A DNA stretch of 64,000 bases, taken from assembly GCA_020402745.1 (NCBI GenBank), contig JADBYZ010000007.1, positions 1 to 64,000 on the forward strand, read 5' to 3'. Shown here piece by piece: positions 17,206 to 26,167 of the stretch (its first letter is position 1; each line of letters begins with the position of its first letter). The translations under genes and the position numbers were made by a program. The stretch comes from Phenylobacterium sp. (GTDB lineage Bacteria; Pseudomonadota; Alphaproteobacteria; Caulobacterales; Caulobacteraceae). The notes under the pieces were generated by a model that searched no databases, was not told where the DNA came from, and saw nothing but the letters and a program-made list of their open reading frames with translations.

Positions 17206-17234
17206 AAAAAGGGCCCGGTCGCGAGACCGGGCCC
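17206..17234 (-). terminator. Intrinsic terminator of the ompA-like gene
   Basis: A perfect 10-bp GC-rich stem (gggcccggtc/gaccgggccc) with a gcga loop. On the minus strand it is followed by five Ts. It lies 34 bases past the stop codon of the OmpA-like gene. Confidence 0.85.
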
Positions 17235-17268
17235 CCATGTCTCAAGGCGTTTCCGCCTTCGACCGAGA

Positions 17269-18471
17269 TCAGAAGTTGATGTCGATCGTCGAACGGCGGT
17301 TCAGGGGTTCCTTCACGCCGTCGCCGGTGGAGACTGCGAGTTCGGTTTCACCCTTCCAGTCGACCTGCATCAGCTGCTGACCCACGCCCTGACCGACCAG
17401 AGCGTCGGCAACGGCCTTGGCCCTGCGCTCGGAGAGGCGGACATTGTAAGCTGGCGAGCCGGACGAGTCGGTGTGACCAACCACGATCACGCGGGTCGCG
17501 TTACCGGCCTTGGCGTACTCAGCCGCTTCCGTAACGATGGTCTGGGCTTCCGGGGTCAGGATGGACTGATCGAACGGGAAGTAGACCACGAACTGCTTCG
17601 CCTCGTAGGCCGGCGGCGGAGGCGGCGGGGGAGGCGGCGGGGGAGGCGGCGGAGGGGGAGGCGGCGGAGGCGGCGGAGGCGGCGGCGGAGGCGCGAAGGA
17701 ATAACGCAGGCCCAAGGTCAGGGACTGGTCCTCCATAGCGCCGCTAAACGCACCCGGCTGAAGGGCATGACTGCCCTTTGAAGCAAAGGTCAGGTCCGAG
17801 CCGCTGATGTACCGATAGGTGAGATCGGCGTCCAGACGATCCGTGATGGCGAAAGCCACCCCAGCAATCCCCTGCCAGGCGAAGGCCGTGTCATCGTCGT
17901 CGATGGTCAGGTTCTGGTAGGCCGGGTTGGCGACGGTCGCCGCCGGACCCACCGGAGTGATGGTGGAGAACTGGCCGACAATGTTGTCGACCTGCGTCTG
18001 ATTGACACCCACGCCAACGCCAAAGAACGGGTTCAGAGCCGAGTCGGGCAGGATGTCGTAAATGACATTGCCCATCACCGTGAAGGACCTGATCGCGCCA
18101 GAGGGCGAGCCGCAGTTCGGGGCCGCTGCGGTGCGCACCACGCCGGCGGTGCAGAGACCGACGATGGCGTTGCTGGCGCCGCCACGCACCGAGTCGATGT
18201 CGCCGGGGCGATAGCCGCCCTCAAGCTCAACCCGCCAGTTGCTGGAGACCTGGTAACCAAGACGAGCAAAGCCGGTCCAGTCCTCAGACTGGTTGAAGGA
18301 CCAGTCGTAGGGCTTGCCATTCGCAGCGTTGTTGCTGGAAGTCGCATTGATGCCCAGAGGCCACCGGTAGCCAAGGTCCACAGCGCCGTACCAGCCCACT
18401 TCACGGGCGGAGGCCCCCGAGGCGATGGTCACAGCGGCAAGCGCCGCTCCGGCCAGGAGTTTGAATTTCAT
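17269..18471 (-). CDS. OmpA-like outer-membrane protein with polyproline linker
   Basis: A 400-residue protein. It has a signal peptide with likely cleavage after Ala22, then an eight-strand-type beta-barrel domain (about 23-258) with the usual alternating aromatic strands. An uninterrupted run of 27 prolines (261-287) leads into an OmpA/MotB peptidoglycan-binding domain (about 290-400) with G-H-T-D-S-S-G and L-S-E-R-R-A-K-A-V. It should tether the outer membrane to the cell wall. The start at 18471 begins the signal peptide; an upstream in-frame start at 18555 would overlap the promoter. A TATAAA-like -10 lies about 50 bases upstream, so it probably has its own promoter although kefB is upstream on the same strand. 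Confidence 0.92.
   Translation of the reverse strand: MKFKLLAGAALAAVTIASGASAREVGWYGAVDLGYRWPLGINATSSNNAANGKPYDWSFNQSEDWTGFARLGYQVSSNWRVELEGGYRPGDIDSVRGGASNAIVGLCTAGVVRTAAAPNCGSPSGAIRSFTVMGNVIYDILPDSALNPFFGVGVGVNQTQVDNIVGQFSTITPVGPAATVANPAYQNLTIDDDDTAFAWQGIAGVAFAITDRLDADLTYRYISGSDLTFASKGSHALQPGAFSGAMEDQSLTLGLRYSFAPPPPPPPPPPPPPPPPPPPPPPPPPPPAYEAKQFVVYFPFDQSILTPEAQTIVTEAAEYAKAGNATRVIVVGHTDSSGSPAYNVRLSERRAKAVADALVGQGVGQQLMQVDWKGETELAVSTGDGVKEPLNRRSTIDINF
17611..17691. repeat. Imperfect GGN triplet tract encoding 27 prolines
   Basis: Twenty-seven consecutive codons read cgg, agg or ggg on the plus strand (all proline on the minus strand). The mixture of codons makes it less slippery than a pure triplet repeat, but it is still a likely site of length variation and of assembly error. 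Confidence 0.9.
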
Positions 18472-18612
18472 ATCAGAGCCCTCTCTTAACCCTTTGCGGA
18501 TCCTTAACCGCTCAGCCGTCTTTATAACAGGCTGTCGATCAAGGGGAAGTGTCACTAACGCAACATCTAAGTGAATTCGGGTTAAGCGTGGCGGGTAAGG
18601 GCCGTGAATGCG

Positions 18613-20400
18613 TCACTGAGTCGACCCGGGAGCCGGTCGTCGAGCTTTCGCCATGAATCCGTCACCGCGGTTAAGCTCACGGCGAAATTCATCCCGCCGT
18701 TCATGAATGGATGCGATAACCGCGCCAACCGGCGCTCCAACCCCGACAAGCACGGCTTCAGAGAGCTGAAGGCTTGCCTCAACAGTCTCGGGGACAGCAT
18801 CCGTCACCCCCAGATCATAGAGCCGCAGCGCTTGCTGGCTGTCCCGGGCGCGGGCGAAGATGGCGATATCCGGTCGACGTTCTCGAACTGAGGCCACGAG
18901 GGATTCGACGGCTCCCGCCTCGCCGCCTTCGGCGTCGGCGGTAATCACCAGGGCGCGGGCGGTCTCCAGCCCGCACCGCTCGAGGAACCCAGGCCGGGAT
19001 GCGTCACCGAAGTAAAGGCTGCGGCCGGACTTCCTCCCCCTTGTGACCACGGATGCATCCTGATCGACGGCCGACCAGGGCAGGCCATGTCGGTCCAGCA
19101 TCTCGCCGACCAGCCGGCCCACCCGACCAAAGCCGACCAGGAGGATACGACCCTCCGGAGCCCCCACGGGGGCGTTGGGCGCCTCGCCAACTCCAGAGGC
19201 CGCCCGACCCGCAATCCTGAGGCCGAGCGCGGCCAGAAGCGGAATACACATCATCGAAAGGGTGGCGGACACCAGCAGGCTCTGCCCCAGGCCCTGGGGA
19301 ACTATGCCCAGATTCATCGCGGACGCGAGGATAACGAAGGCGAACTCGCCGCTTGCGGCCAGAAGGAGGGCGGTCTCGATAGCGGCCTTGCCGTTCAGCC
19401 CGAAGGCGCGGCCAAGGCCGAAGATCAGCGCCGTGTTCAGGACCATGAGACCAAAGGTGACACCGACAATCTGCAGGGGCTGTTCCAGGATAAGGCCGAC
19501 ATCGAGCCCAATCCCGACAGCCAGGAAAAAGAGGCCCAACAGAAGGCCCTTGAACGGTTCGATGACCTGTTCGACCTCATGTCGAAACTCCGTCTCAGCC
19601 AGCAGCAGCCCGGCGACGAAGGCGCCAAGGGCCATGGAAAGGCCGGCGAAGGCGGCGAGGAGGCCGGACCCGATAACGACCAGGAGACAGGCGGCCATGA
19701 ACAGTTCGTCGCTGCGGGCGCGGGCGACCGATCGCATCATGGGGCGAAGAAGGAATCGCCCGAAGCCGACCAGGGCGGCCACCGCGAGGACAGCCGGGGC
19801 GAAGCTTGTCAGAATGTCCGGGGAAAGGGCCGGCTCCTGGTCCCGACCCATAATCGCAAGGGTGATCAGGATTGGGGCGACAGCCAGATCCTGAAAGAGA
19901 AGGACGGCGAAGGTGACCCTTCCCGCCTGGACGTGCTGCCGGCGATTCTCGGTGAGGATCGGCATGACCAACGCTGTGGAGGAAAGGGCCATGGCAGCGC
20001 CAATGGCGGCCGAGGCGGCGACCGTGGCCCCGAGGAGGTGGGCGGTCAGGGCGACGATCAGGCCGCATCCCAGAACCTGAAGCGCTCCAAGCCCGAAGAC
20101 ATAGCGCCTCATGAGCCAGAGCCGCGCCCAGGAGAGCTCAAGGCCGATCATGAACATCAGAAAGACAACGCCGAGTTCGCCTAACTGGGCGAGTTCCTTG
20201 GGCGAATCGATGGTCAGTTCAGCCGCCCAGGGCGCGTGAGCGCTCAGAGCACCGAGACCTGAGGGGCCCAAGAGGACCCCCGCGACAATGAAGCCGAGGA
20301 TCGGACTGATTCGCAGGCGCCTGAAGAGCGGCACAACAACGCCGGCCGTCGCCAGGAACAGGATGACGTCCTTGAAATCTCCGGGTGCGGGTTGGGCCAT
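18613..20400 (-). CDS. Kef-type (CPA2) cation/proton antiporter with RCK domain
   Basis: A 595-residue membrane protein with about 12 hydrophobic segments over residues 1-390, typical of the CPA2 sodium/potassium-proton exchanger domain, including L-F-Q-D-L-A-V-A-P with its membrane Asp. A cytoplasmic TrkA-N/RCK domain follows with the nucleotide-binding G-F-G-R-V-G-R near residue 415. Relatives KefB/KefC are glutathione-gated potassium efflux systems; whether this one is gated by glutathione or NAD(H) is not visible. It is divergent from the M13 peptidase gene, with 161 bases between. Confidence 0.9.
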   Translation of the reverse strand: MAQPAPGDFKDVILFLATAGVVVPLFRRLRISPILGFIVAGVLLGPSGLGALSAHAPWAAELTIDSPKELAQLGELGVVFLMFMIGLELSWARLWLMRRYVFGLGALQVLGCGLIVALTAHLLGATVAASAAIGAAMALSSTALVMPILTENRRQHVQAGRVTFAVLLFQDLAVAPILITLAIMGRDQEPALSPDILTSFAPAVLAVAALVGFGRFLLRPMMRSVARARSDELFMAACLLVVIGSGLLAAFAGLSMALGAFVAGLLLAETEFRHEVEQVIEPFKGLLLGLFFLAVGIGLDVGLILEQPLQIVGVTFGLMVLNTALIFGLGRAFGLNGKAAIETALLLAASGEFAFVILASAMNLGIVPQGLGQSLLVSATLSMMCIPLLAALGLRIAGRAASGVGEAPNAPVGAPEGRILLVGFGRVGRLVGEMLDRHGLPWSAVDQDASVVTRGRKSGRSLYFGDASRPGFLERCGLETARALVITADAEGGEAGAVESLVASVRERRPDIAIFARARDSQQALRLYDLGVTDAVPETVEASLQLSEAVLVGVGAPVGAVIASIHERRDEFRRELNRGDGFMAKARRPAPGSTQ

Positions 20401-20561
20401 GCGGGTCCTCGTTCCATCTGACTATGGCCCATACCTGGAGAGCGTGCGAGGCCCGGAGCGCCCGGGTCGGCGAAACGCCGACAGGGGTGCAGAATCTTCG
20501 TGCTCGCAGCCGACGGGGCCGGTACGCTGCCCGCCTTCTCGCGTGACTTGCTGAGCCCACC

Positions 20562-22589
20562 ATGACCATCGCCCGATCCCTCCTTGCAGCCCTCGCTGCG
20601 GCCATCGCCCTACCTGCCTCCGCAGGCGACCTTTCGGCTCCCCGGATGGGGACCTGGGGGTTCGACATGTCCGGCCGGAACACGGCCACGCCGGCAGCCC
20701 AGGATTTCTTCCTCCACGCCAACGGAACCTACCTGGACAAGCTGGAAATTCCGGCCGACCGATCGGGCTTCGGCGCCTTCGAAGCCCTGCGCGAGCTGTC
20801 CGTGAACCGCATGCACGCCGTGCTTGAGGCGGCCGCAGCGGACCCGGCGCCGACAGCGGATCGCCAGCGGCTCGCCACCCTCTACCGCAACTTCATGGAA
20901 GAGGACCGGATCGCCGCCCTCGGGGCCCAGCCCATTGCGCCCGCGCTGTCGCAGATTCGCAGGCTCCGCAACCACCGGGACGCCGCCCAGCTGATGGGGC
21001 GTTCGGCCCAGGGCTTCGGGGGTTCGGTTTTCTCGGTCTTTGTCTCCGATGACGCCCGCAACCCGCAGGCCTACGCCGTCTATTTGAGCCAGTCCGGGCT
21101 GAATCTGCCGGACCGGGACTATTACCTCGAGGCGCGCTTCGAGCGGCAGCGTCAGGAATACCGGGCCTATGTCGAGCGCATGCTGGCCCTGGCGGGCTGG
21201 CCCGAACCGGGCAAGGCGGCGGACGCCATCCTCGCCTTCGAGACCCGGATCGCGAAGGCCTCCTGGACCAACGCCCAGCGCCGGGACCGGGACAAGACCT
21301 ACAACCCGGCCTCCCCCGCGGAACTGGCCCGGAGCGCACCGGGCTTCGCCTGGGGCGACTACCTGGCGGGCGCAGGGCTCTCCGGCGTGAAGCGGGTGAT
21401 CCTGCGTGAGCAGGGCGCCATTCCTGAGATCGCGAAGATCTATGCAGAGACCTCGCTGGACACCCTCAAGGCCTACATGGCCCTCAGCCTAGTGGACGAG
21501 GCCGCGCCGTATCTCGCGCCCGAGTTCGACCGGGCGAACTTCGAGTTCCGGGGCAAGGTCCTGACCGGCCAGCCCCAGCAGCAGCCGCGCTGGAAGCGCG
21601 CCGTGACCCTGGTAGATGAACAGCTCGGCGAGGCCCTGGGCCGGGACTACGTGGCCGCCTATTTCCCACCGGAGTCCAAGGCCTTGATGGAAGGCCTGGT
21701 CGCCGACATCAAGACCGCCATGCGCGGTCGGATCGAGACCGTGTCCTGGATGGGACCAGAGACCCGCGCCAAGGCCCTGGAGAAGCTGTCCAAGTTCAGC
21801 CTCATGATCGGCTATCCTGACGCCTGGCTGGACTATACCGGCCTGGAGATGAAACCCGGCGACCTGTTCGGCGATGTCTCCCGCGCCCGGGCCTGGGACT
21901 GGAACCGCCGCGTCGCGCGACTGAACCGCCCGGTGGACCGCAAGGAATGGAGCATGACCCCGGCGACGGTGAACGCCTATTACTCCTCGACGCGGAACGT
22001 AATTGTCTTCCCGGCCGCCATCCTCCAGCCGCCCTTCTTTGACCCCGCCGGCGACATGGCCATCAACTACGGCGCGATCGGCGGCGTGATCGGCCACGAG
22101 ATCACCCACGGCTTCGATGACCAGGGCCGGAAGTCGGACGGCGACGGGCGCTTGTCCGACTGGTGGACCCCGCAGGACGCCGAGCGTTTCAATGCCGAGG
22201 CCGCCAAGCTGGGCGCCCAGTACTCCGCCTTCGAGGCCCTTCCGGGGGTCTTCATCAAGGGAGACCTCACAATGGGGGAGAACATCGCCGACCTGGGCGG
22301 GGTCCTGCTCGCGTTGGATGGTTACCGCGCCTCGTTGAAGGGGTCGCCTGCGCCGGTGATCGACGGCCTAACCGGTGAACAGAGGGTCTTCTATGGGTGG
22401 GCCCAGGTCTGGCGGACCAAGCTCCGGGATGACCGGGCGCGCCAGCAGTTGACGACAGGGCCCCACTCACCGCCCAAGGCGCGGGTCAACCTTCCGGTCC
22501 GGAACATCGACGCCTTCCACGAGGCGTTTGGCGTCAAGCCCGGTGATCCCATGTACCTGCCGCCGGAAGAGCGCGCTCGGATCTGGTGA
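20562..22589 (+). CDS. pepO: Exported M13 (neprilysin/PepO) metallopeptidase
   Basis: A 675-residue zinc peptidase with a signal peptide (hydrophobic to about residue 22). The M13 N-domain (about 45-420) precedes the catalytic domain with H512-E-I-T-H516 and the third ligand Glu573 in E-N-I-A-D-L-G-G. The conserved N-A-Y-Y-S-S-T-R-N-V-I-V-F-P-A-A-I-L-Q-P-P-F-F segment binds substrate backbone. M13 enzymes cleave short peptides, here probably in the periplasm. The protein ends with the expected R-I-W motif, where the family usually has C-x-x-W, so it lacks the disulfide-forming C-terminal Cys typical of eukaryotic members. Confidence 0.94.
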   Translation: MTIARSLLAALAAAIALPASAGDLSAPRMGTWGFDMSGRNTATPAAQDFFLHANGTYLDKLEIPADRSGFGAFEALRELSVNRMHAVLEAAAADPAPTADRQRLATLYRNFMEEDRIAALGAQPIAPALSQIRRLRNHRDAAQLMGRSAQGFGGSVFSVFVSDDARNPQAYAVYLSQSGLNLPDRDYYLEARFERQRQEYRAYVERMLALAGWPEPGKAADAILAFETRIAKASWTNAQRRDRDKTYNPASPAELARSAPGFAWGDYLAGAGLSGVKRVILREQGAIPEIAKIYAETSLDTLKAYMALSLVDEAAPYLAPEFDRANFEFRGKVLTGQPQQQPRWKRAVTLVDEQLGEALGRDYVAAYFPPESKALMEGLVADIKTAMRGRIETVSWMGPETRAKALEKLSKFSLMIGYPDAWLDYTGLEMKPGDLFGDVSRARAWDWNRRVARLNRPVDRKEWSMTPATVNAYYSSTRNVIVFPAAILQPPFFDPAGDMAINYGAIGGVIGHEITHGFDDQGRKSDGDGRLSDWWTPQDAERFNAEAAKLGAQYSAFEALPGVFIKGDLTMGENIADLGGVLLALDGYRASLKGSPAPVIDGLTGEQRVFYGWAQVWRTKLRDDRARQQLTTGPHSPPKARVNLPVRNIDAFHEAFGVKPGDPMYLPPEERARIW

Positions 22590-22593
22590 GGCC

Positions 22594-23799
22594 TCAGCCG
22601 AGCCCGGCCAGGATGTTTCGAGCGGCGTGGACGCCGGTGGCAAAGACGGCCTGCAGGAGGTAGCCCCCCGTGGGCGCCTCCCAGTCCAGCATTTCGCCGG
22701 CGACCCAGGTCCCGGGTCGGGCGCGGAGCTGCAGGCCGGCGTCGAGGTCATCGAAGCGCACGCCACCGGCGGTGGAGATGGCGCGCTCCAGGCCCGCCGT
22801 CGCGATGAGCCGTACCGGCACGGACTTGACCCGTTCCGCCAGGGCGAGCGGCTCCAATGGGACCGGCCCCGCCTCGCGCAGCAGGGCGATGGCGGCGGGC
22901 GACAGGGAAAGCGCCTTGCGCAGCCGGTTTGAGAGACTGGCCTTGCGGTCCTGCCGGGCCAGGCGGGCGGCGAGATCTGCCGCCAGCCGGTCCGGTCGAA
23001 GATCGATGAAGGTCCAGGCCTCGCCGGTGGCCGCAAGGGTTTCCCGGATCGGGGCCGAGAGGGCGTAAACGGCGCCACCCTCCAGGCCCCGCGTGGTCAG
23101 GAGGATTTCCCCCCGGACCTGGCGATCGTCATGGCGCAGGGCTGTGGCCTTCAGCGGGGTCCCGGCGAACCGGCGGGCGAAGTCCGGCCTGAAATCGGCG
23201 ACGAAGCCGCAATTGGCCGGCTGGAGCGGGGCCGGAGGGGCGCCCGCCGCCGAGAGGATGTCTGTCCACCCGCCGTCGGCGCCCAGGCGAGGCCAACTGG
23301 CGCCGCCGAGAGCGAGCAGGAGGGCATCGGCCGGATGAGCGACCGGGTCCACGTCCCCCTGCTGGAAGAGCGGACGCCCCTCGGCGTCCCAGCCGGTCCA
23401 GGTCGAACGCGGGCGGAGCTCCACGCCCAGGCCGTCCAGCCGGGACAGCCAGGCTCGCACAAGGGGCGAGGCCTTGAGGGCCCGGGGAAAGACCCGGCCG
23501 CTGGAGCCCACGAAGGTCTCCTGGCCCAGCCCCTCGGCCCAGTCGCGAAGGGCTTGAGGCGGAAAGGCCTCGAGCAGGGGAGCCATGCGGGAGGCCCGGT
23601 CGCCATAGCGACCCCGCAGGTCCGTCAGGGGCTCGGAGTGGGTCAGATTGAGACCACCGCGACCGGCCATCAGCAGGCGACGGGCGGGGCTGGGCATGCG
23701 TTCGTGCACCACCACCTCGGCGCCGCCTCGGGCGAGCACCTCCGCCGCGATCAGTCCGGCGGGACCGGCCCCGGCGATCACCACCTTCAGATCGGGCAT
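22594..23799 (-). CDS. HI0933-like (TIGR03862-type) FAD-dependent oxidoreductase
   Basis: A 401-residue flavoprotein. The N-terminal Rossmann motif G-A-G-P-A-G (10-15) binds FAD. The M-A-G-R-G-G-L-N-L-T-H-S segment near residue 45 is the signature of the HI0933/YhiN-like family, and the C-terminal G-E-M-L-D-W-E-A-P-T-G-G-Y-L-L-Q motif closes the FAD site. The family is described only as putative NAD(P)/FAD oxidoreductases, so no substrate can be named. It ends 4 bases from the stop of the M13 peptidase gene. A palindrome lies 45 bases upstream of the start. Confidence 0.85.
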   Translation of the reverse strand: MPDLKVVIAGAGPAGLIAAEVLARGGAEVVVHERMPSPARRLLMAGRGGLNLTHSEPLTDLRGRYGDRASRMAPLLEAFPPQALRDWAEGLGQETFVGSSGRVFPRALKASPLVRAWLSRLDGLGVELRPRSTWTGWDAEGRPLFQQGDVDPVAHPADALLLALGGASWPRLGADGGWTDILSAAGAPPAPLQPANCGFVADFRPDFARRFAGTPLKATALRHDDRQVRGEILLTTRGLEGGAVYALSAPIRETLAATGEAWTFIDLRPDRLAADLAARLARQDRKASLSNRLRKALSLSPAAIALLREAGPVPLEPLALAERVKSVPVRLIATAGLERAISTAGGVRFDDLDAGLQLRARPGTWVAGEMLDWEAPTGGYLLQAVFATGVHAARNILAGLG

Positions 23800-23843
23800 G
23801 GGCGAGACCTCCGGGACCAGACGGCGGCAAAGGCCTCAGAAGA

Positions 23844-23861
23844 TTTGACAACTTCGTCAAA
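23844..23861. promoter_or_regulatory. Palindrome TTTGAC-N6-GTCAAA
   Basis: A perfect 6+6 inverted repeat with a 6-base spacer lies 45 bases upstream of the flavoprotein gene start. On the minus strand its TTGACG could also serve as a -35 element. An operator for a dimeric repressor is a reasonable guess; no regulator gene is nearby. Confidence 0.35.
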
Positions 23862-23875
23862 TCCTTAGGCACTGT

Positions 23876-23903
23876 AAAAAACAACCCGCCTCGCGGCGGG
23901 TTG
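23876..23903 (-). terminator. Intrinsic terminator of the hisS-hisZ-hisG operon
   Basis: A 9-bp stem (caacccgcc/ggcgggttg) with a tcgc loop; on the minus strand it is followed by six Ts. It lies about 180 bases beyond the hisG stop. A second 8-bp hairpin (ggcgtttc/gaaacgcc) lies between hisG and this terminator, near 23932-23953, and may be part of the 3' UTR. Confidence 0.8.
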
Positions 23904-24086
23904 CATTGGCCTTCGGCCTTGGAATTAAGAGGGCGTTTCCTCCCCGAAACGCCGGAGATTGATGGTTTAATGTCCACCATGTCTCTCGCAGCTCAAGACT
24001 TGAGGGCAAATCCCGGGTCCTGTCAATCGCTCTGGTTGGCGTCGCCGCCAATCATCCGGCCACGGAGGGGGTTTCTGACACCTGTG

Positions 24087-25037
24087 TCAGTTACGATCCA
24101 ATGCCGCCCGCAGCCGCTCGACTGATGAACAGGCCGTCTCGAACACAAAGTCGGGACGTGAAGCCGTAACGGGGCCCCGCCCTGCTGCAGAGAGGCGGGC
24201 CGCCACGCGGGCCACGAGATCCACCGGCGCCAAGAGGCCATTCGGCCGCCGCACCGCGCCCAGGGCCTCCAGTTCCGGAAGGATCGGATCTTCGTCCCCA
24301 CCCGGCCAGATGAGGGTCGCCGAGGCGTGCGCCGCCGACCGGGCCTCGAGGATTCTGAGGAGCGATTCGGCCGCCGCCAGACCTTCCGCCGTCCAGTCCG
24401 CCCGGAGTCCGGCCGCCAGCTGAGCCTGGCTCCTGAGGATGACCCCGTCCTCAAGGATCTTCAGGTCGTTGGCCTGGAGGGTCGCACCCGTAGTGGTGAT
24501 GTCGACCACGATGTCGGCGGCGCCCGACGCCGGGGCCCCTTCCGTGGCGCCGCCCGATTCGACGATCCGGTAGTCGGTCACCCCATGACGGGCGAAGAAC
24601 TCGCGGGTCTGGACGAGGTACTTGGTGGCGACCCTGAGCCGCCGGCCGGTACGGACCAGGCGCTCGTGAGCCACCTCCTCCAGGTCGGCCAGGGTCGAGA
24701 CGTCCAGCCAGCTCTTCGGCGCGGCGACCACCAGGTCGGCGCGGCCAAAGCCGAGCGCCCGGAGCAGCAGGGCGGCGGCGGAGGCCTCGGCGCCCTGCTC
24801 GCGCAGGAGGTCCTCGCCCGTGACGCCCAGGTGCACCTCGCCGGAGACCAGGGCCGAGGCGATATCCCCGGCGGACAGCAGCCGCACCTGCACTCCGTCC
24901 ACACCGCGCAGGCGGGCGCGGTAGCCCCGGTCGCCCCCGCTCATGGCGAGGCTGAGGCCACAGTCCTGGAGCCAGGCCTCGACCTGCTCCTTCAATCGCC
25001 CCTTGGAGGGGATGGCGAGGGTCAGGGCGTCGCTCAT
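24087..25037 (-). CDS. hisG: ATP phosphoribosyltransferase catalytic subunit HisG
   Basis: A 316-residue first enzyme of histidine synthesis (ATP + PRPP to PR-ATP). The conserved start A-I-P-S-K-G-R-L, the G-V-T-G-E-D segment (71-76) and the PRPP loop D-I-T-T-T-G-A-T-L (179-187) are present. The catalytic core ends near residue 211, as in short HisG proteins that work with HisZ. However, about 105 further residues follow that do not look like the regulatory domain of long HisG. The start overlaps the hisZ stop by 4 bases (ATGA), so translation is coupled. It is the last gene of hisS-hisZ-hisG, ending at the terminator near 23880. Confidence 0.94.
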   Translation of the reverse strand: MSDALTLAIPSKGRLKEQVEAWLQDCGLSLAMSGGDRGYRARLRGVDGVQVRLLSAGDIASALVSGEVHLGVTGEDLLREQGAEASAAALLLRALGFGRADLVVAAPKSWLDVSTLADLEEVAHERLVRTGRRLRVATKYLVQTREFFARHGVTDYRIVESGGATEGAPASGAADIVVDITTTGATLQANDLKILEDGVILRSQAQLAAGLRADWTAEGLAAAESLLRILEARSAAHASATLIWPGGDEDPILPELEALGAVRRPNGLLAPVDLVARVAARLSAAGRGPVTASRPDFVFETACSSVERLRAALDRN

Positions 25038-26167
25038 GATCCCGTCTCCGCAATGGCCCGTCGGGGCAGGACCATGCCGCCCAGGGCCGACCCCTTGGCC
25101 GCACCAGACCCCGACAGGCGCGCAGGAAGACCGTCGTACCGTCCTCCCGCCGCCACGGGTCGGTCCGGGCCCAGGGCCCCGGACAGCACCTCGAACACCA
25201 GGCCGTCGTAATAGGCGAAATCCCCGCGGGGGGCGGCCTCGAAGATCGCCGGCGCAGCGCCGGCGGGGACCGCCTCGATCCGGTCCAGGCGCCGGTTCCA
25301 GTCCGACAGCCTCGCCTGCAGAGCCGTCGCCCCGGGAGCGAGCCGGGCGAGCTGATCGAGAGCGGGGCGAGGCGCATCGCGGATGGCCAGGAAGGTGCGG
25401 ATGGCGTCGGCCTGGGCCCGGGACAGGGCGGGGGCCCGCGCCGCTTCCGCCCGGCGGACCAGGCGGCCAGAAATCTCTGCTGCGCTGCGGCCGCCGACGG
25501 GGGTGATTCCCGCGAGCGCCCAGATCTCCTCCAGAAGGGCTGCAGCCTCATCGGGCGGCAGAGCGCCGAGCCGGCGGGCGATCACGTCATCTGTGTCTGC
25601 GACAGGAACGCCCCCGTCGGTCCGGTCCAGCTCCGCCGCCAGCTGGCTGGGCCGGGCGGCCATGCGGACCAGACGCGAGGCCAGGACAGGGTTCAGGCCG
25701 AGGGTGTCCACGAAGGTCGGAAAGAGGCCGGCGTCGCCCAGGCGCAGGGACAGGTCGCCCCGCCCCCCGGCGACGGCGGCGCGCCAGATGAGATCGACCA
25801 GGCCGGCGTCCGCCACTGCGCGGTTAGCGTCCGGGGCGAAGCGCTCAATGCCGACCTGCAGGACCTCTTCCGGCTCGTCAGCAGAGGCCCGGAAGACCAG
25901 GCCCTCATAGGCATAGTCGCCGGCTATCGCGCCGGACGCCAGGTGCAGGCGGGCGACGGGGGTGGTGAAGTCGGGCCGCAGACAGACCTCCTCGCCGCCA
26001 GCAGCCTGGAGCACGAAGAGTCGCGAGCGCAGGGCCTCTCCAGCCAGGTCGAGGATGAGCGACAAGGGCTGCAGGACCGGCGGCTGCACCCAGGCGGCGC
26101 CGGTGGCGCGGAAGGGTGCGCGGAGGGCTTCGAGGCGGGCCTCCGGAAGGCGCAAACCAAGCGTCAT
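25034..26167 (-). CDS. hisZ: ATP phosphoribosyltransferase regulatory subunit HisZ
   Basis: A 377-residue paralogue of the HisRS catalytic domain without synthetase activity. Motif-2-like C-L-R-P-D-F-T-T-P-V-A-R, a late F-A-Y-Y-D-G-L-V-F-E-V and A-A-G-G-R-Y-D-G-L are seen. HisZ binds HisG and gives histidine feedback control. It lies between hisS and hisG with 4-base overlaps on both sides, which strongly supports a single operon in which the synthetase, its relative and HisG are made together. Confidence 0.93.
   Translation of the reverse strand: MTLGLRLPEARLEALRAPFRATGAAWVQPPVLQPLSLILDLAGEALRSRLFVLQAAGGEEVCLRPDFTTPVARLHLASGAIAGDYAYEGLVFRASADEPEEVLQVGIERFAPDANRAVADAGLVDLIWRAAVAGGRGDLSLRLGDAGLFPTFVDTLGLNPVLASRLVRMAARPSQLAAELDRTDGGVPVADTDDVIARRLGALPPDEAAALLEEIWALAGITPVGGRSAAEISGRLVRRAEAARAPALSRAQADAIRTFLAIRDAPRPALDQLARLAPGATALQARLSDWNRRLDRIEAVPAGAAPAIFEAAPRGDFAYYDGLVFEVLSGALGPDRPVAAGGRYDGLPARLSGSGAAKGSALGGMVLPRRAIAETGS

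Larger units (their letters stand above)
16899..17268. other. Intergenic region between nrdA and ompA
   Basis: This 370-base gap holds, from left to right, the presumed nrdA promoter with an NrdR-like motif (16951-16970), a terminator-like hairpin in plus-strand orientation (17028-17059) with no plus-strand gene before it, a CtrA-like motif (17061-17075), and the terminator of the ompA-like gene (17206-17234). A 78-codon plus-strand frame at 16970-17206 has no recognisable features and was not accepted as a gene. Confidence 0.6.

Noticed and set aside
16970-17206. 78-codon plus-strand frame between nrdA and ompA
   Set aside because: No recognisable features, weak start, and it would read through the terminator-like hairpin at 17028-17059.
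17203-17781. Plus-strand frame with Arg/Gly run over the ompA linker
   Set aside because: Antisense reading of the proline tract; the minus-strand protein has a signal peptide and OmpA domain.
24075-24090. Palindrome CTGACAC-CT-GTGTCAG at the hisG stop
   Set aside because: It overlaps the hisG stop codon and has no T-tract, so neither an operator nor a terminator role is convincing.
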